Shown here piece by piece: positions 1 through 8,578 of a DNA stretch of 33,065 bases. Every line of letters begins with the position of its first letter. The first letter of the stretch is position 1. The notes under the pieces were generated by a model. The model was not told where the DNA came from. It did not search any database and saw nothing but the letters and a program-made list of their open reading frames with translations. The DNA is from Chrysochromulina parva (lineage: Eukaryota; Haptophyta; Prymnesiales; Chrysochromulinaceae): the NCBI GenBank assembly GCA_002887195.1, contig PJAB01000232.1:1-33065 (forward strand), written 5' to 3'. A program made the position numbers and the translations under genes.

Positions 1-1391
1 GATGAGCCGGTGGCGTCACCGCCCGCACCCGCGGCGCTGCCCGCACCCGCGGCGCCCGCCTGCTGGTGCGCCTTGAGCATCGACGCTAACTGTGCGTGGC
101 CCGAGGCGCATGCGACCTGAGCGCAGCTGTGCCCCTGAGCGTCCCGCGCCGCCACGCGCGCGCCCGCTGCAAGCAACAGCTTGGCAACCTCAAGAGCGCC
201 GGCCGCGGCGGCCGCGTGCAGAGGGCTGGCCCCGTTGGCATTGCGTAAGTCGACGGACGCGTTCACTGAGAGCAACCAACGGGTCATCTTCGCGTCCGCC
301 TTCGTGCTGCTCCAATGCAGCGCCGTCTGCTCCAAGCCGCTCCCCTTGAGATGCACAAGGCTCGGCTCGTCCTCGTGCATGGACTGCATCTCAATCAGGT
401 TGCCCAGTCGCGCCATGTCCAGCCACGTCTTCACCAGCGCGGGTGGCACGGATCTGCTCGCGTCGTCGCTGCTCGCGCTGGCGGTCGACCGCATTGCCGG
501 CGGCGGAGGGCGCAGCGACTCGTCATCGTCGATGTCGTGGCTCGCTGCACGTGTGCCAGCCCCGGCGACGGCAGGCGGGCGTGTCGTTACAGACGACGTG
601 CGGGGCGCGGATGGCCGGGTGGGCAGCTGTACTCGTTCACGAGCACGTGGCACCAGCTCTGCCTGCGAGCTCGTGCTGCCCGCGACGCCAGCCGTCACGC
701 GCGCCTTGCCGTTGCGAGCTTGGAGCTGCGCCTGAAGGTCGTCCAGGAAGGCATCCTCATCCTCGTCGTTGCTCTCGTCGTCGCTGTGCCAAAATGTGGG
801 GTCGCCACCGAGCCGTTGAAGCATTTCGAGCGCCTGCATGCCAGTGCCTGCCACAAGCGCACCGCGCGAGCCGATGCCCATCTTCTTCTGGACACGCTCC
901 ATCAGCTGACGTTCCTCGGCATCGTCGCAGCCATCAAGCAGCTCTTGAAGCGACGGCATGCGGATGCGTGGCATGTCGTCAGCGTCCATGACGCTGCCGT
1001 CTGGCATGTACACGGGCCCGCCGCCGCCCATAGCTGCCGCAAAGAAGCTACCAAAGCTCTTTTGCAGGTTCTCCTTACCTTCGGTTGCCATCATCTCCTT
1101 GAGGTCGGCGTCACCCTCGAGCATCTGCTCAAAAAAGCCGCCCTCAGTGAACACGTCGGCCATCATGCCATCGAGGTCGAGATCGGCCACCTCGACTGAG
1201 CCTGTCGCATCAAACACCCGACGCTTCTCGGCATCCGATAGAACGGCATAGGCTTCGGCAACAACTCGGAACTCAGCGGCGCTGCCCCCCTTGTCTGGAT
1301 GGTGCTTGAGCGCCAGTTTGCGGTAGGCCTTGCTAATAGCCTCCGGCCTCGCGTCAGTGGGCACACCGAGGACCTCGTAAGGTTGCGGCAT
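1..1391 (-). CDS. J-domain (DnaJ/HSP40) protein with C-terminal ankyrin repeats, partial at window edge
   Basis: The frame opens at an ATG at 1391 and stays open to the left edge (463 codons visible), so the C-terminus is missing. Residues 1-65 form a J domain: YEVLGV at 5-10, the HPD motif at 31-33 in KHHPDKGG, and the helix IV region EAYAVLSD. J domains stimulate the ATPase of HSP70 partners. A Gly/Met-rich, acidic linker and a low-complexity Pro/Ser/Arg section follow. The last visible ~130 residues look like ankyrin repeats, with TALHWSS and [19 protein letters not shown] as clear cores. There is no G/F region or zinc finger, so it is a class C type J protein that would recruit HSP70 to whatever the ankyrins bind. 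It is divergent from COQ2, with 101 bp between the start codons. I do not recognise a specific named orthologue. Confidence 0.85.
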   Translation of the reverse strand, partial: MPQPYEVLGVPTDARPEAISKAYRKLALKHHPDKGGSAAEFRVVAEAYAVLSDAEKRRVFDATGSVEVADLDLDGMMADVFTEGGFFEQMLEGDADLKEMMATEGKENLQKSFGSFFAAAMGGGGPVYMPDGSVMDADDMPRIRMPSLQELLDGCDDAEERQLMERVQKKMGIGSRGALVAGTGMQALEMLQRLGGDPTFWHSDDESNDEDEDAFLDDLQAQLQARNGKARVTAGVAGSTSSQAELVPRARERVQLPTRPSAPRTSSVTTRPPAVAGAGTRAASHDIDDDESLRPPPPAMRSTASASSDDASRSVPPALVKTWLDMARLGNLIEMQSMHEDEPSLVHLKGSGLEQTALHWSSTKADAKMTRWLLSVNASVDLRNANGASPLHAAAAAGALEVAKLLLAAGARVAARDAQGHSCAQVACASGHAQLASMLKAHQQAGAAGAGSAAGAGGDATGS

Positions 1392-1492
1392 TTAGTGTCA
1401 CCTCGCAGTTTTCGCGCAAACCAGAAATGGAAAAGCGCGGATGACTCTTGATTTGTGCGTCATCTCTCTACATTTGCTACATTTGAAGAGTA
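1392..1492. promoter_or_regulatory. Short divergent promoter region (J-domain gene / COQ2)
   Basis: Only 101 bp separate the two start codons of opposite genes, so both 5' leaders and core promoters must lie here or overlap the coding regions. The stretch is more AT-rich than its flanks. No TATA box is evident. If COQ2 starts at its second ATG (1535), the shared region is 143 bp. Confidence 0.5.
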
Positions 1493-2686
1493 ATGGATGA
1501 AACCATTTTGCGCCGGTGCCGCGACAGCGATTCCATGCAGGCTTCCCGCCTCCGCACCTTCCGGCGAGTCGCGACGCCGGCTTCGCGCCTACTCGTACTA
1601 CGCCCGCTAGCCTCTCCGTCACGCTGCACATCTGGCGGAAGCTCCTCGTCATTCACAGACATCAATGAGCAGAGCTGGGTGCATCGAGTCCTGCCCACCG
1701 CGGCCGTGCCCTACGCCGCCCTTGGACGCTGGGACCGGCCGATCGGCACGTGGCTGCTGCTCTGGCCGTGCCTATGGAGTACATCGCTCGCCGCACCGGC
1801 TGGTGCCTTACCCGACGTGTCGCTCTTCGCTCTCTTCGGCTTGGGCGCCTTTGCAATGCGCGGCGCCGGCTGCACTGTAAATGACCTTTGGGACCGCGAC
1901 ATCGATCGACAAGTGGAGCGCACGCGCACGCGCCCGCTCGCCTCCGGCGCCCTCGGTGTGCCGCAGGCGATCGGGTTTCTCGGCGCACAGTGCAGCGTCG
2001 GCCTGGGCGTCTTGCTCGCGCTACCACCGTACGCTGTCGCATTGAGCTTCCTAAGCGTGCCCCTCGTTGGACTCTACCCTCTCGCGAAGCGGGTCACCAA
2101 CTGGCCGCAGGCGGTGCTCGGCCTGACATTCAATTGGGGTGCGCTCGTGGGCTGGGCCGCCGTCCATGGGTCATGCGACTGGTCGGTCGTGCTTCCGCTC
2201 TATGCAGGCGGCTTCTGGTGGACGTTGCTCTATGATACCATCTACGCCCACCAGGACAAGCACGACGACGCCAAGATCGGCATCGGCTCGACCGCTTTGG
2301 GCCTCGGGGACGGTGCGGACGCTCGCCGTTGGCTCGCCGCCTTTGGCGTGGCGTGCACGGCCTCCCTCGGACTCGCGGGCGCAGCTGCCGGGCTGCATCC
2401 AGCCTTCTACGTGGGCATCGCGGGCGGCGCGGCGCACATGGGCTGGCAGGTGGCGACAGTCGACCTCGGCTCTCGCGAGGACTGCCTGCGCAAGTTCAAG
2501 TCGAACAACGCCATGGGTCTGCTCGTGCTTGCGGGCATAGTCGCGGGAAAGCTACTACTCGATCGGGTGGACGAGGAGGGACCTGAGGTGCGCGTGAAGG
2601 ATCTCATCACTGACGCGGGCCCTGCGCCCGAGAGCAAGGCCAAGAGTCGCGTCATCTGGCTGCTTTGGCCGCCACCGACAGCCTGA
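1493..2686 (+). CDS. COQ2: 4-hydroxybenzoate polyprenyltransferase, mitochondrial (UbiA family, COQ2)
   Basis: A 397-residue UbiA-superfamily membrane prenyltransferase that attaches the polyprenyl tail to 4-hydroxybenzoate in ubiquinone synthesis at the inner mitochondrial membrane. The first Asp-rich motif is N130-D131-LW-D134-RDI-D138. The second is Y247-D248-TI-YAHQD255-KHDD259, the pattern specific to the COQ2/UbiA branch. The RWDRPIGTWLLLWP opening, just after about residue 75, is also typical. Both motifs lie in loops between roughly eight hydrophobic helices. The first ~60 residues are rich in Arg, Ser and Ala with no acid run after residue 15, as in a mitochondrial presequence. The ATG at 1535 (residue 15) would give a cleaner presequence and may be the real start. 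Length is normal for eukaryotic COQ2. No introns are needed. Confidence 0.93.
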   Translation: MDETILRRCRDSDSMQASRLRTFRRVATPASRLLVLRPLASPSRCTSGGSSSSFTDINEQSWVHRVLPTAAVPYAALGRWDRPIGTWLLLWPCLWSTSLAAPAGALPDVSLFALFGLGAFAMRGAGCTVNDLWDRDIDRQVERTRTRPLASGALGVPQAIGFLGAQCSVGLGVLLALPPYAVALSFLSVPLVGLYPLAKRVTNWPQAVLGLTFNWGALVGWAAVHGSCDWSVVLPLYAGGFWWTLLYDTIYAHQDKHDDAKIGIGSTALGLGDGADARRWLAAFGVACTASLGLAGAAAGLHPAFYVGIAGGAAHMGWQVATVDLGSREDCLRKFKSNNAMGLLVLAGIVAGKLLLDRVDEEGPEVRVKDLITDAGPAPESKAKSRVIWLLWPPPTA

Positions 2687-3216
2687 TTTGAACGTTTCAA
2701 ATGCACGGGATGACGTCATTTAGGAACCCAAGCCCAGTGACTTTCGTCTATGACGAGGGCCATCGTGGGTGCTCGGCTGCTCCGCTGCACTGTCCGGGTA
2801 GGACGGGTCCGCCCCGCGGCCCGAGCCGTCGCGCGCCGGCGCGCCGCCCGACCGGGCGGCGCCCACCGCGGACGGCCCGGCCTGTGTGCGCGGCTTCGGC
2901 CATCGGCCTATAACCGGCCGCTCGGTGTCGGTCGGTCACGTGGTGCACGCGACCTCTGAGAGGGCGATACTATCTCGATTGTATGTTGAATGCTGAATGC
3001 AACCGCCGTGCGTACGAATGATGCGGGCGCTACGGATAAAAGAGCCTGGCGCCCCGCCGGGGGGCACACGACGGCATGCATCACGCACACGACCGCTCGC
3101 ATCCGGCGGGGTATCGCATTTTGTAACCGTGGACCAGAACAGCGTAGGGACCCTAAGCCGACGCTCAACGGCTACATCCGGACATGAACTCCCTGCACCA
3201 GCCCCGGCGTTTAGAC
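2687..3216. other. Intergenic region between COQ2 and a convergent gene
   Basis: About 530 bp between the 3' ends of two convergent genes. No coding exon or RNA gene could be supported. It holds a perfect CRE-like octamer TGACGTCA at 2711-2718, a very GC-rich stretch (2810-2890) and short G/C-rich inverted segments. The octamer is a palindrome that may be chance. Confidence 0.4.
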
Positions 3217-3840
3217 TCATTCATCCTTCTTGGATTTGGTCGGCGTCGGGGGGGGCGACCCGATGGCCGGCTGTCGACGCAAGTCAGCCAAGTCTGACTT
3301 TGCACGATGACCCACCAGGAGCAACGCCATGAGACCGATCGAAAAGACTACGCTGACGAGCGGTGACAGTGCTTGTTCTGCAGAAGAGACGTTGGAGTGC
3401 ATCGACCAGTGCAGCGACTTTCCTCCATGCGGTATTGGGTGGGCATAGTGCACATCAATGGCAAAATTGGCCAGTGCGATGCAGACTGCGAGCACGTGTG
3501 CGTAACTCTTGGACGACTTCTCGGCCTTAGGGAGCACGAATAGCTGCCATACTGCTGATATGGCGACAGCGCCGAATACACACAGCGCTAGCCAAATAGG
3601 GTACGCTCGCTCGCATGGTGGCATCATGCACCCCATGAGCGTGCCTCCAGGATTGCCGAGGTAAGCAAGGCGGCTGAATATGATGACTTGAATTGCAGCA
3701 CACGCGACTTCGGCCACCAGTATGCGCTGCACCTTTGCGCGAAGCACAAGAACCTTCTGCAAGTGGTCGGCCACACCCATCTTCGGGGCTGTAGCAAGAT
3801 GTGTGTGCGGGTCGTTTCGTTTGCGCGAAAGCCGTTTCAT
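3217..3840 (-). CDS. Small four-helix membrane protein with C-terminal KKDE retrieval-type motif
   Basis: A 207-residue protein from the ATG at 3840. A second ATG at 3780 gives 187 residues. The frame extends upstream only to a GTG, so I chose an ATG. Four hydrophobic helices are visible: one around IQVIIFSRLAYL, then PIWLALCVFGAVAISAVW, HVLAVCIALANFAIDV, and VSVVFSIGLMALLLVG. A Lys-rich cytosolic-type tail ends in KSKKDE. The last four residues KKDE fit the KKxx dilysine signal for COPI-dependent return to the ER, provided the tail faces the cytosol. I do not recognise the family. It is divergent from the MFS transporter (282 bp between starts), and no joint function is implied by that alone. 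Confidence 0.65.
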   Translation of the reverse strand: MKRLSRKRNDPHTHLATAPKMGVADHLQKVLVLRAKVQRILVAEVACAAIQVIIFSRLAYLGNPGGTLMGCMMPPCERAYPIWLALCVFGAVAISAVWQLFVLPKAEKSSKSYAHVLAVCIALANFAIDVHYAHPIPHGGKSLHWSMHSNVSSAEQALSPLVSVVFSIGLMALLLVGHRAKSDLADLRRQPAIGSPPPTPTKSKKDE

Positions 3841-4122
3841 CAATAATTTAGGGGCAAACCGAAACAGTTTGTTGCGAATCAAGATGTTGAATGTCTCACC
3901 AGCAAAGCCACCCACTCACTATTGCGAAATCGCGCGTCGAGTTGAACAGTTTGCGTGTCGCGATGTCGACGCAATCGTCAAAGCGGCATCGCCCCACAAG
4001 GTTGAGCGCCACCCGCGCGCACGTCCGGGGCTTGCGGGTGTGTGTGCCTGGCGGAGAGGGCACTCAATCGGAACGGAACGGGCGGCCCACAATCGATAGC
4101 CGCGTTCTCCTCACTCGGGCCG
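3841..4122. promoter_or_regulatory. Divergent promoter region (four-helix protein / MFSD1-like transporter)
   Basis: 282 bp between the ATG at 3840 (minus) and the ATG at 4123 (plus). An in-frame open stretch continues upstream of both starts without ATG codons, so a leader or non-AUG start cannot be excluded. No recognised promoter motif was seen. Confidence 0.4.
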
Positions 4123-5730
4123 ATGTCGAGGCTTCGAGCATGCCGAGCCTCCGATTTCACGCCTCGGGTGCAACTCGCCATCCTTATTGCCTGGGTTCTG
4201 TTTGCCAACCACTGGGCTAGGGATAGCCTTGGCGCGCTCGAGCTGCCACTCGAATCACCCTCGGATGGCTACCGCCTTTCACCCAAGGAGTACAACGGCC
4301 TCTCAACAGCGTACTTCTTGCCCAACTGTATCGTCCCACTCATCGGTGGCGTACTCGCGCAGCGCGGCAACGCTGGCGGCATTTATGTCAGGTTCTTGTG
4401 CATACTCTTGCTCGGCTGCGTGCTGGTTGGTGCAAGTGCTCTAGTCGCCCATGCGACATTCGGCTGCGATGGTGCATGTTCCAAAGTGCCGTACGCGTTG
4501 CTCCTGGCCGGCCGCACGCTCATGGGCGTTTCTTATGAGGCGACGGACATGATCGGGCCGATCACCTTTCTGCAGCCACGCTTTGCAGACGTATGGGCTA
4601 CGCTGGTGTCCATCATCAACGGGATTAATCGACTCGGCTCAGTGCTCAATTTCCTCATCGAGCCGCTGCTCTATGACGCGTTTGGACTGCGAGGCGCTCT
4701 GCTCGTTCCGTCAGCGCTGGGTGCGTCCACTGTGCTGGCCGGCATGGCTGCAAGGCGAATCCACGAGCGATATCCGCTCGATGCGCCTGGCAGCGCCGAG
4801 ACCTCCGCCTCAACTGGGGTCGAATTAACCTCCTCGAAGCAGATGGTGGCAGACGGCGAAACGGCTGAGAGCGACGATGTGGAAGCGGCGGCCTCACCCG
4901 CGTACGCCGTCAGCGAGGGCGGAGGCGTGCTCTCGCAGCTCGCTCGACTCTTCGGAGTCACCGTGCAGGACCTCAGGCAGGGACTAGGACTGCGTTTTTG
5001 GCTCTTTCTCGGAGGAGCAGCATGCACTTACGGAGCGGTGGTCCCGTTCTGGTTCATCGGCGCGAAGCACATCTCTGTAGCTTGGGGCTATTCGCTCACC
5101 GCGGCGGACGTGATGATGCTCTTCCCTGAGGGCCTCATAGGGATCATCGGTCCGGTGCTCGGCTGCATCGTCGACCGTTATCAATGGCGCCTCTCCACAC
5201 GATTGCTCGTGTCCTCAGTTTCGCTTGGACTAGTGGCTTGCGCGTTGCTTCTGCTCGCATGGGCGCCTCGCATCGTGCCACCCTTGCCGCTCGTCCTGTT
5301 GCTTGGACTCGGCTATGCATTCGCACAGAATCTGATCTGGATGACCTTCCCCTCTCTCGCTCCGGCTTCCATGCTCAACCTGATAGGCGGCTTGCTAGGC
5401 TCGAGTTTGAATGTGGCGCCGACAGTGCTCCCGGTGCTCGTTCTGAGCGGCGTGGACTTGTCTCGCGACTTGGCATGCCTCGGTGCGGTTGGGGTCTTCG
5501 GCGCCGCGCTGTACTTGGTCGCGGCTGCGCAGGAGTGCTGCACGAGCGCTGTCGCGAGCTCCTCGAGAGGGATGGACGAGGTTTCCAGCGCCTCTACCGA
5601 AGGCCGCCGCAGGGGCGTGGGAGGCAAACGGCGCGACTACTCCGTGCGCCGTGTCAAGACCACCACTGACCGCGAGTCCGTGCTGACCCTGGTGCAAAAT
5701 GGATCCGACTCGTCCGCGGTGCCCGTGTGA
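4123..5730 (+). CDS. Major facilitator superfamily transporter, MFSD1-like
   Basis: A 535-residue MFS protein starting at the first ATG; the frame upstream opens only with GTG. About twelve hydrophobic helices are seen, split by a hydrophilic loop of about 80 acidic and Ser-rich residues between helices 6 and 7. The N-half resembles the MFSD1 group in order and spacing: a YNGLSTAYFLPN segment in helix 2, GGVLAQR in loop 2-3, AGRTLMGVSYEA in helix 4, and INGINRLGSVLNFLI in helix 5. Animal MFSD1 is a lysosomal dipeptide exporter working with GLMP. Transfer of that substrate to this protein is inference. The C-terminal tail is basic and Ser-rich. No introns. It could alternatively be a nearby MFS family of unknown substrate. 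Confidence 0.8.
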   Translation: MSRLRACRASDFTPRVQLAILIAWVLFANHWARDSLGALELPLESPSDGYRLSPKEYNGLSTAYFLPNCIVPLIGGVLAQRGNAGGIYVRFLCILLLGCVLVGASALVAHATFGCDGACSKVPYALLLAGRTLMGVSYEATDMIGPITFLQPRFADVWATLVSIINGINRLGSVLNFLIEPLLYDAFGLRGALLVPSALGASTVLAGMAARRIHERYPLDAPGSAETSASTGVELTSSKQMVADGETAESDDVEAAASPAYAVSEGGGVLSQLARLFGVTVQDLRQGLGLRFWLFLGGAACTYGAVVPFWFIGAKHISVAWGYSLTAADVMMLFPEGLIGIIGPVLGCIVDRYQWRLSTRLLVSSVSLGLVACALLLLAWAPRIVPPLPLVLLLGLGYAFAQNLIWMTFPSLAPASMLNLIGGLLGSSLNVAPTVLPVLVLSGVDLSRDLACLGAVGVFGAALYLVAAAQECCTSAVASSSRGMDEVSSASTEGRRRGVGGKRRDYSVRRVKTTTDRESVLTLVQNGSDSSAVPV

Positions 5731-6123
5731 CGGGTCCCGCGGCTGCCATGGGCCCGACCCTTCTTGTTTAGGGCATTAGAGCCCGTTGGATGCTGCAGGG
5801 TCCAGTGACTTCCGGTTTATGTCCGCGCCGCAATGCGCATCCGAGAGCGACCGACCCGCATCGCCATGGTCCGCGTCTTCGCCAGAAAATAAATGTGCTT
5901 GCTTGCTTGCCCAGAAATAGTAAATTTAGAACTATTTTTGGGCCTCGCAACTTACTCTAATTCAACCGAACAGTTCTCCCGCAATCTCAGCGCGTCTGAT
6001 TGAATCTCCGGCCTCGAACTTAAGCTTGGCTTCGTCAAGTTTTCGCCATTTTTTTCGCACCTCGTCCAGGACGAGGACAAAAGAAGAACGGAGAAAACTG
6101 GAGACCCCAATCCGTCGAAAGCC
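5731..6123. promoter_or_regulatory. Upstream region and leader of the rhodopsin gene
   Basis: 393 bp between the transporter stop and the rhodopsin ATG, unusually AT-rich at 5885-5945. It contains a (GCTT)n run at 5897-5910, an 11 bp hairpin with a 9-base loop at 5911-5941, and a perfect 7 bp inverted repeat CTCGTCC/GGACGAG at 6061-6075 in the probable 5' leader. No coding capacity was found. Confidence 0.45.
5911..5941. repeat. Inverted repeat (11 bp arms, 9-base loop)
   Basis: The left arm 5911-5921 and right arm 5931-5941 pair at 10 of 11 positions around an A/T-rich loop. It lies about 180 bp upstream of the rhodopsin start and about 180 bp downstream of the MFS stop, so it could belong to either transcript end. 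Function unknown. Confidence 0.55.
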
Positions 6124-6996
6124 ATGATGTTCCCTGTGACTGCTGGCCAATTCGACCTCGTGTACAACGCCCTCTCGTTCACGCTTGCGTCGATGATGGC
6201 CTCCACCATCTTCTTCTGGATCCGCATTGGCTCGGTGAACGAGAAGTATAAGTCGGCCATGACCATCACGTAAAAGCGCACCCCAAAACGGTCCACACTT
6301 CACCCGATCTTGCACTGACCTGTATGTGCTTGACTTGCGCATGGTTCCTCGTGCAGGGGTCTAGTCACCTTCATTGCCGCCTACCACTACATCCGCATCT
6401 TCAACTCGTGGAATGAGTCCTACCATTACCCAGAGGCTGCCGATGGCGTCATCCAGGACCCGGTGATCACCGGCCAGCCGTTCAATGATGCGTACCGGTA
6501 CATGGACTGGATGCTCACCGTGCCGCTCCTCATGATTGAGATCATCTTCGTCATGGGGCTCTCACCCGAGGAAACCGCGTCGAAGGCGACCTCCCTCGGC
6601 GTTGCCGCTGGCCTCATGATTGTCCTCGGCTACCCCGGCGAGCTCATCATCGAGGGCGACCTCAACGTCCGCTGGATGTGGTGGACCCTCGCGATGATCC
6701 CCTTCCTGTACGTTGTGCACACCCTCCTCATCGGCCTGCAGGATAAAATCAAAGCGGAGAAAAACGAGGAGGTCAAACAGAAGCTCAACATGGTCTGCTG
6801 GGCGACCGTGATCTCGTGGTGCACGTACCCGATCGTGTATGTCTTCCCGATGTTCGGCCTGGATGGCCCCAGCGCGGTCGTCGCCATCCAGCTCGGCTAC
6901 TGCGTGTCCGACATCATCTCCAAGTGCGGCGTTGGCTTCCTCATCTACAACATCACGATCGCCAAGTCTAACGAGGGCTACACCCAGGTGCATTAA
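6124..6996 (+). CDS. Light-driven proton-pump type microbial rhodopsin (proteorhodopsin/xanthorhodopsin-like), one intron
   Basis: Exons 6124-6269 and 6357-6996 give 261 residues with seven helices. Splicing joins MTIT to GLVT exactly as in proteorhodopsin helix B. Key residues: H59 (His75 of proteorhodopsin), helix C motif R96-YM-D99-WML-T103-VPLLMI-E110 giving the DTE triad of proton pumps, L107 at the colour-tuning site (Leu favours green light), W203/Y206/P207 in helix F, and D234 plus the retinal-binding K238 in helix G. W157-W158 occupy the bacteriorhodopsin W137-W138 sites, so the carotenoid fenestration seen in xanthorhodopsin (Gly) is probably closed. It should pump protons out of the cytosol, or into an endomembrane compartment, using retinal. 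Codons are strongly C-ending, like the tubulin fragment, suggesting high expression. There is no obvious signal peptide before helix A. Confidence 0.95.
6270..6356 (+). other. Spliceosomal intron in rhodopsin gene (87 bp)
   Basis: It begins GTAAAA and ends GTGCAG. It contains an in-frame stop at its fourth base onward (TAA), so it must be removed. Removal restores the conserved helix B reading TITGLV. Confidence 0.93.
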
Positions 6997-7632
6997 GGCT
7001 CTGCTCTAAGGCGTCCTCGCTCCCCTCGGCTTCGAGTCTCTTGTCGCGACGAAACGAAGCGTGTGTCTATGGGCGCAAGAGGGGATGTGAGGTGACGAAC
7101 AGGTCTGGGCGCGACAAGAGCCGCTCAGGATCCTCGTGAAGCAGCCTGGGAGCAACGGGAAACTTGCGTCGAAATGACTCGATCTGGGCATCCCAAAGTC
7201 GATTCGTCAAGCCGCAGCGGGTTCAGCTCGGGACAGATGCGTGTTGGAAGGGCGTGGGTCGCTCAGAAGCGGCCCGCGGCCCGCGGCCCGACCGGTACCG
7301 TAACGAGCGGCATGCCGTCGCCTGCTTTTTACATTTTAGCTCGTGAGGGCACCGACGAGGCGTGGCGTCTGGCCGGGTGCGGCGCATCAACGCATTACCA
7401 TTAGGCTGAGCGAGCTGGTATAAGCTAATTCGGCATGCTTTATCTCAGGAAGGGTCCAGGTTATATCAGGGTGGCTTGTTCATGAACCACATGCCCATAT
7501 TTTTCAGAGAATCACCCCTGGTCGCGAAACCAGTAACCACACCTCATCCGAGTGATTTTTGACGGCGCTCGGCGGCGTTGCCGCTCTTGACGGCGCACCG
7601 CGGCGCCGCCGCAATACCAGTGGGGGTCCGGA
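6997..7632. other. Convergent intergenic region (rhodopsin / ABHD17-like)
   Basis: 636 bp between two convergent stop codons. No further exon, RNA gene or repeat was supported. Short open frames on both strands lack family features. The right half (7320-7560) is relatively AT-rich and probably holds both 3' untranslated regions. Confidence 0.5.
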
Positions 7633-8578
7633 CTATTTCTTTGGGTCGGGTTCAACGCGCGTCGTCGGCGTGGACTGCTTAGCGCCCGGGATCCAGTCAA
7701 ACCAGCCCTGCTGCTTGGGCGTCGGGCTATTCGGCTGCGTCGCGAGCAGGTGCTTAAGAAAGGCGCGGAAGGTTCGCATGTACGCGACCGAATGCACCGT
7801 CTCGAGGTTGTTGTGCGTCGCGCCGTCAATCCAGGCGGGCTACGCACGCACAGCACGGAGGAGCAAATCGCCGCGGTGAGCACGCCGCGTGAGCATGGTT
7901 GCGCTGGCGGGCGGCAGGCGCTTGGCTCACCGGCAGCGGATGATATTTGGAGGCGGCCGCGTGGAGGTCGTGGCCATTAGACAAGGGGATGACCTCGTCA
8001 TGGGTTCCGTGGATGATTTGGTGCGGGCTCTTACTCGCGGCAAGCCGGCCGATGTTGTTGAAGTAGAGGATGTCCAACGGGTAAAGTTTGGTCGTCGGGA
8101 AGAGCACGCGCGAGCCAGAGGCGAGGCCTGAGACGAGCATGACGCCGCGAAAGCGGTGGCGGCCCGCGAGGTAGCTGGTGGGGCAAGTTCCGATAGACTT
8201 GCCGTAGAGCACGATGTCGCGCTCGGGTTTGAGCTTGAAGCCATCCACAAGCAGCTGCAGCGCGGCACGCGCGTCTGAGTACATGTTATCCTCCGACGGT
8301 GTGCCAGTCGAATGCCCGTAACCAGAGTACTCGTATGCGAAGACGTCGACCTGCAGCGCGTCTGACATGTAGCTCCAGAAGCCCAGCACGATGCCGAGGT
8401 CCTCCGCGTTCGCGTGCGATACAAGGATGGTCAGCGGGTGGCCCTTCCGAATGTGGAAGGCTGGCAGCCGGTTGCCCTTGTCGTTGTCGAGCCACATGTT
8501 GACGTCCTCCTTCCGGTAAGTTGCCGGTGGCGGGCAGAAGGCCATCTGATTGACAGTGCTCGAGGCGAAGTTGCCCAT
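7633..8578 (-). CDS. ABHD17-like alpha/beta hydrolase (protein depalmitoylase type), two exons
   Basis: Exon 1 is 8578-7931 and exon 2 is 7839-7633, giving 284 residues. The catalytic triad is complete only after splicing: nucleophile S128 in GKSIG (126-130), D194 in IIHGTHDEVIP, and H225 in DGATHNNLE encoded by exon 2. The core LYGKSIGTCPT, SGSRVLFPTTK and HGTHDEVIP follows animal ABHD17/FAM108, which removes palmitate from Ras and synaptic scaffold proteins at membranes. ABHD17 normally has an N-terminal Cys cluster for its own palmitoylation. Here the N-terminus is MGNFASS, a good N-myristoylation motif (Gly2, Ser6), followed by a single Cys15. A role in lipid-modified protein turnover is inferred. 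A simple read-through of the intron gives a false C-terminus lacking the His. Confidence 0.9.
7840..7930 (-). other. Spliceosomal intron in ABHD17-like gene (91 bp)
   Basis: On the minus strand it begins GTGAGC and ends TGCGTAG, phase 0. Splicing joins PLP to PAWIDGATHNN and restores the catalytic His region; reading through does not. Confidence 0.88.

Noticed and set aside
315..1199. 294-residue plus-strand frame over the J-domain gene
   Set aside because: Antisense to a frame with an intact J domain and ankyrin repeats.
6877..6890. Ser202 next to W203 of the rhodopsin as the carotenoid fenestration residue
   Set aside because: That Trp aligns with bacteriorhodopsin W182 in helix F. The fenestration site (W138) is in helix E, where this protein has W157-W158.
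6124..6996. Giant virus origin of the rhodopsin
   Set aside because: It has a spliceosomal intron and sits between ordinary eukaryotic genes with matching GC; no viral hallmark genes are nearby.
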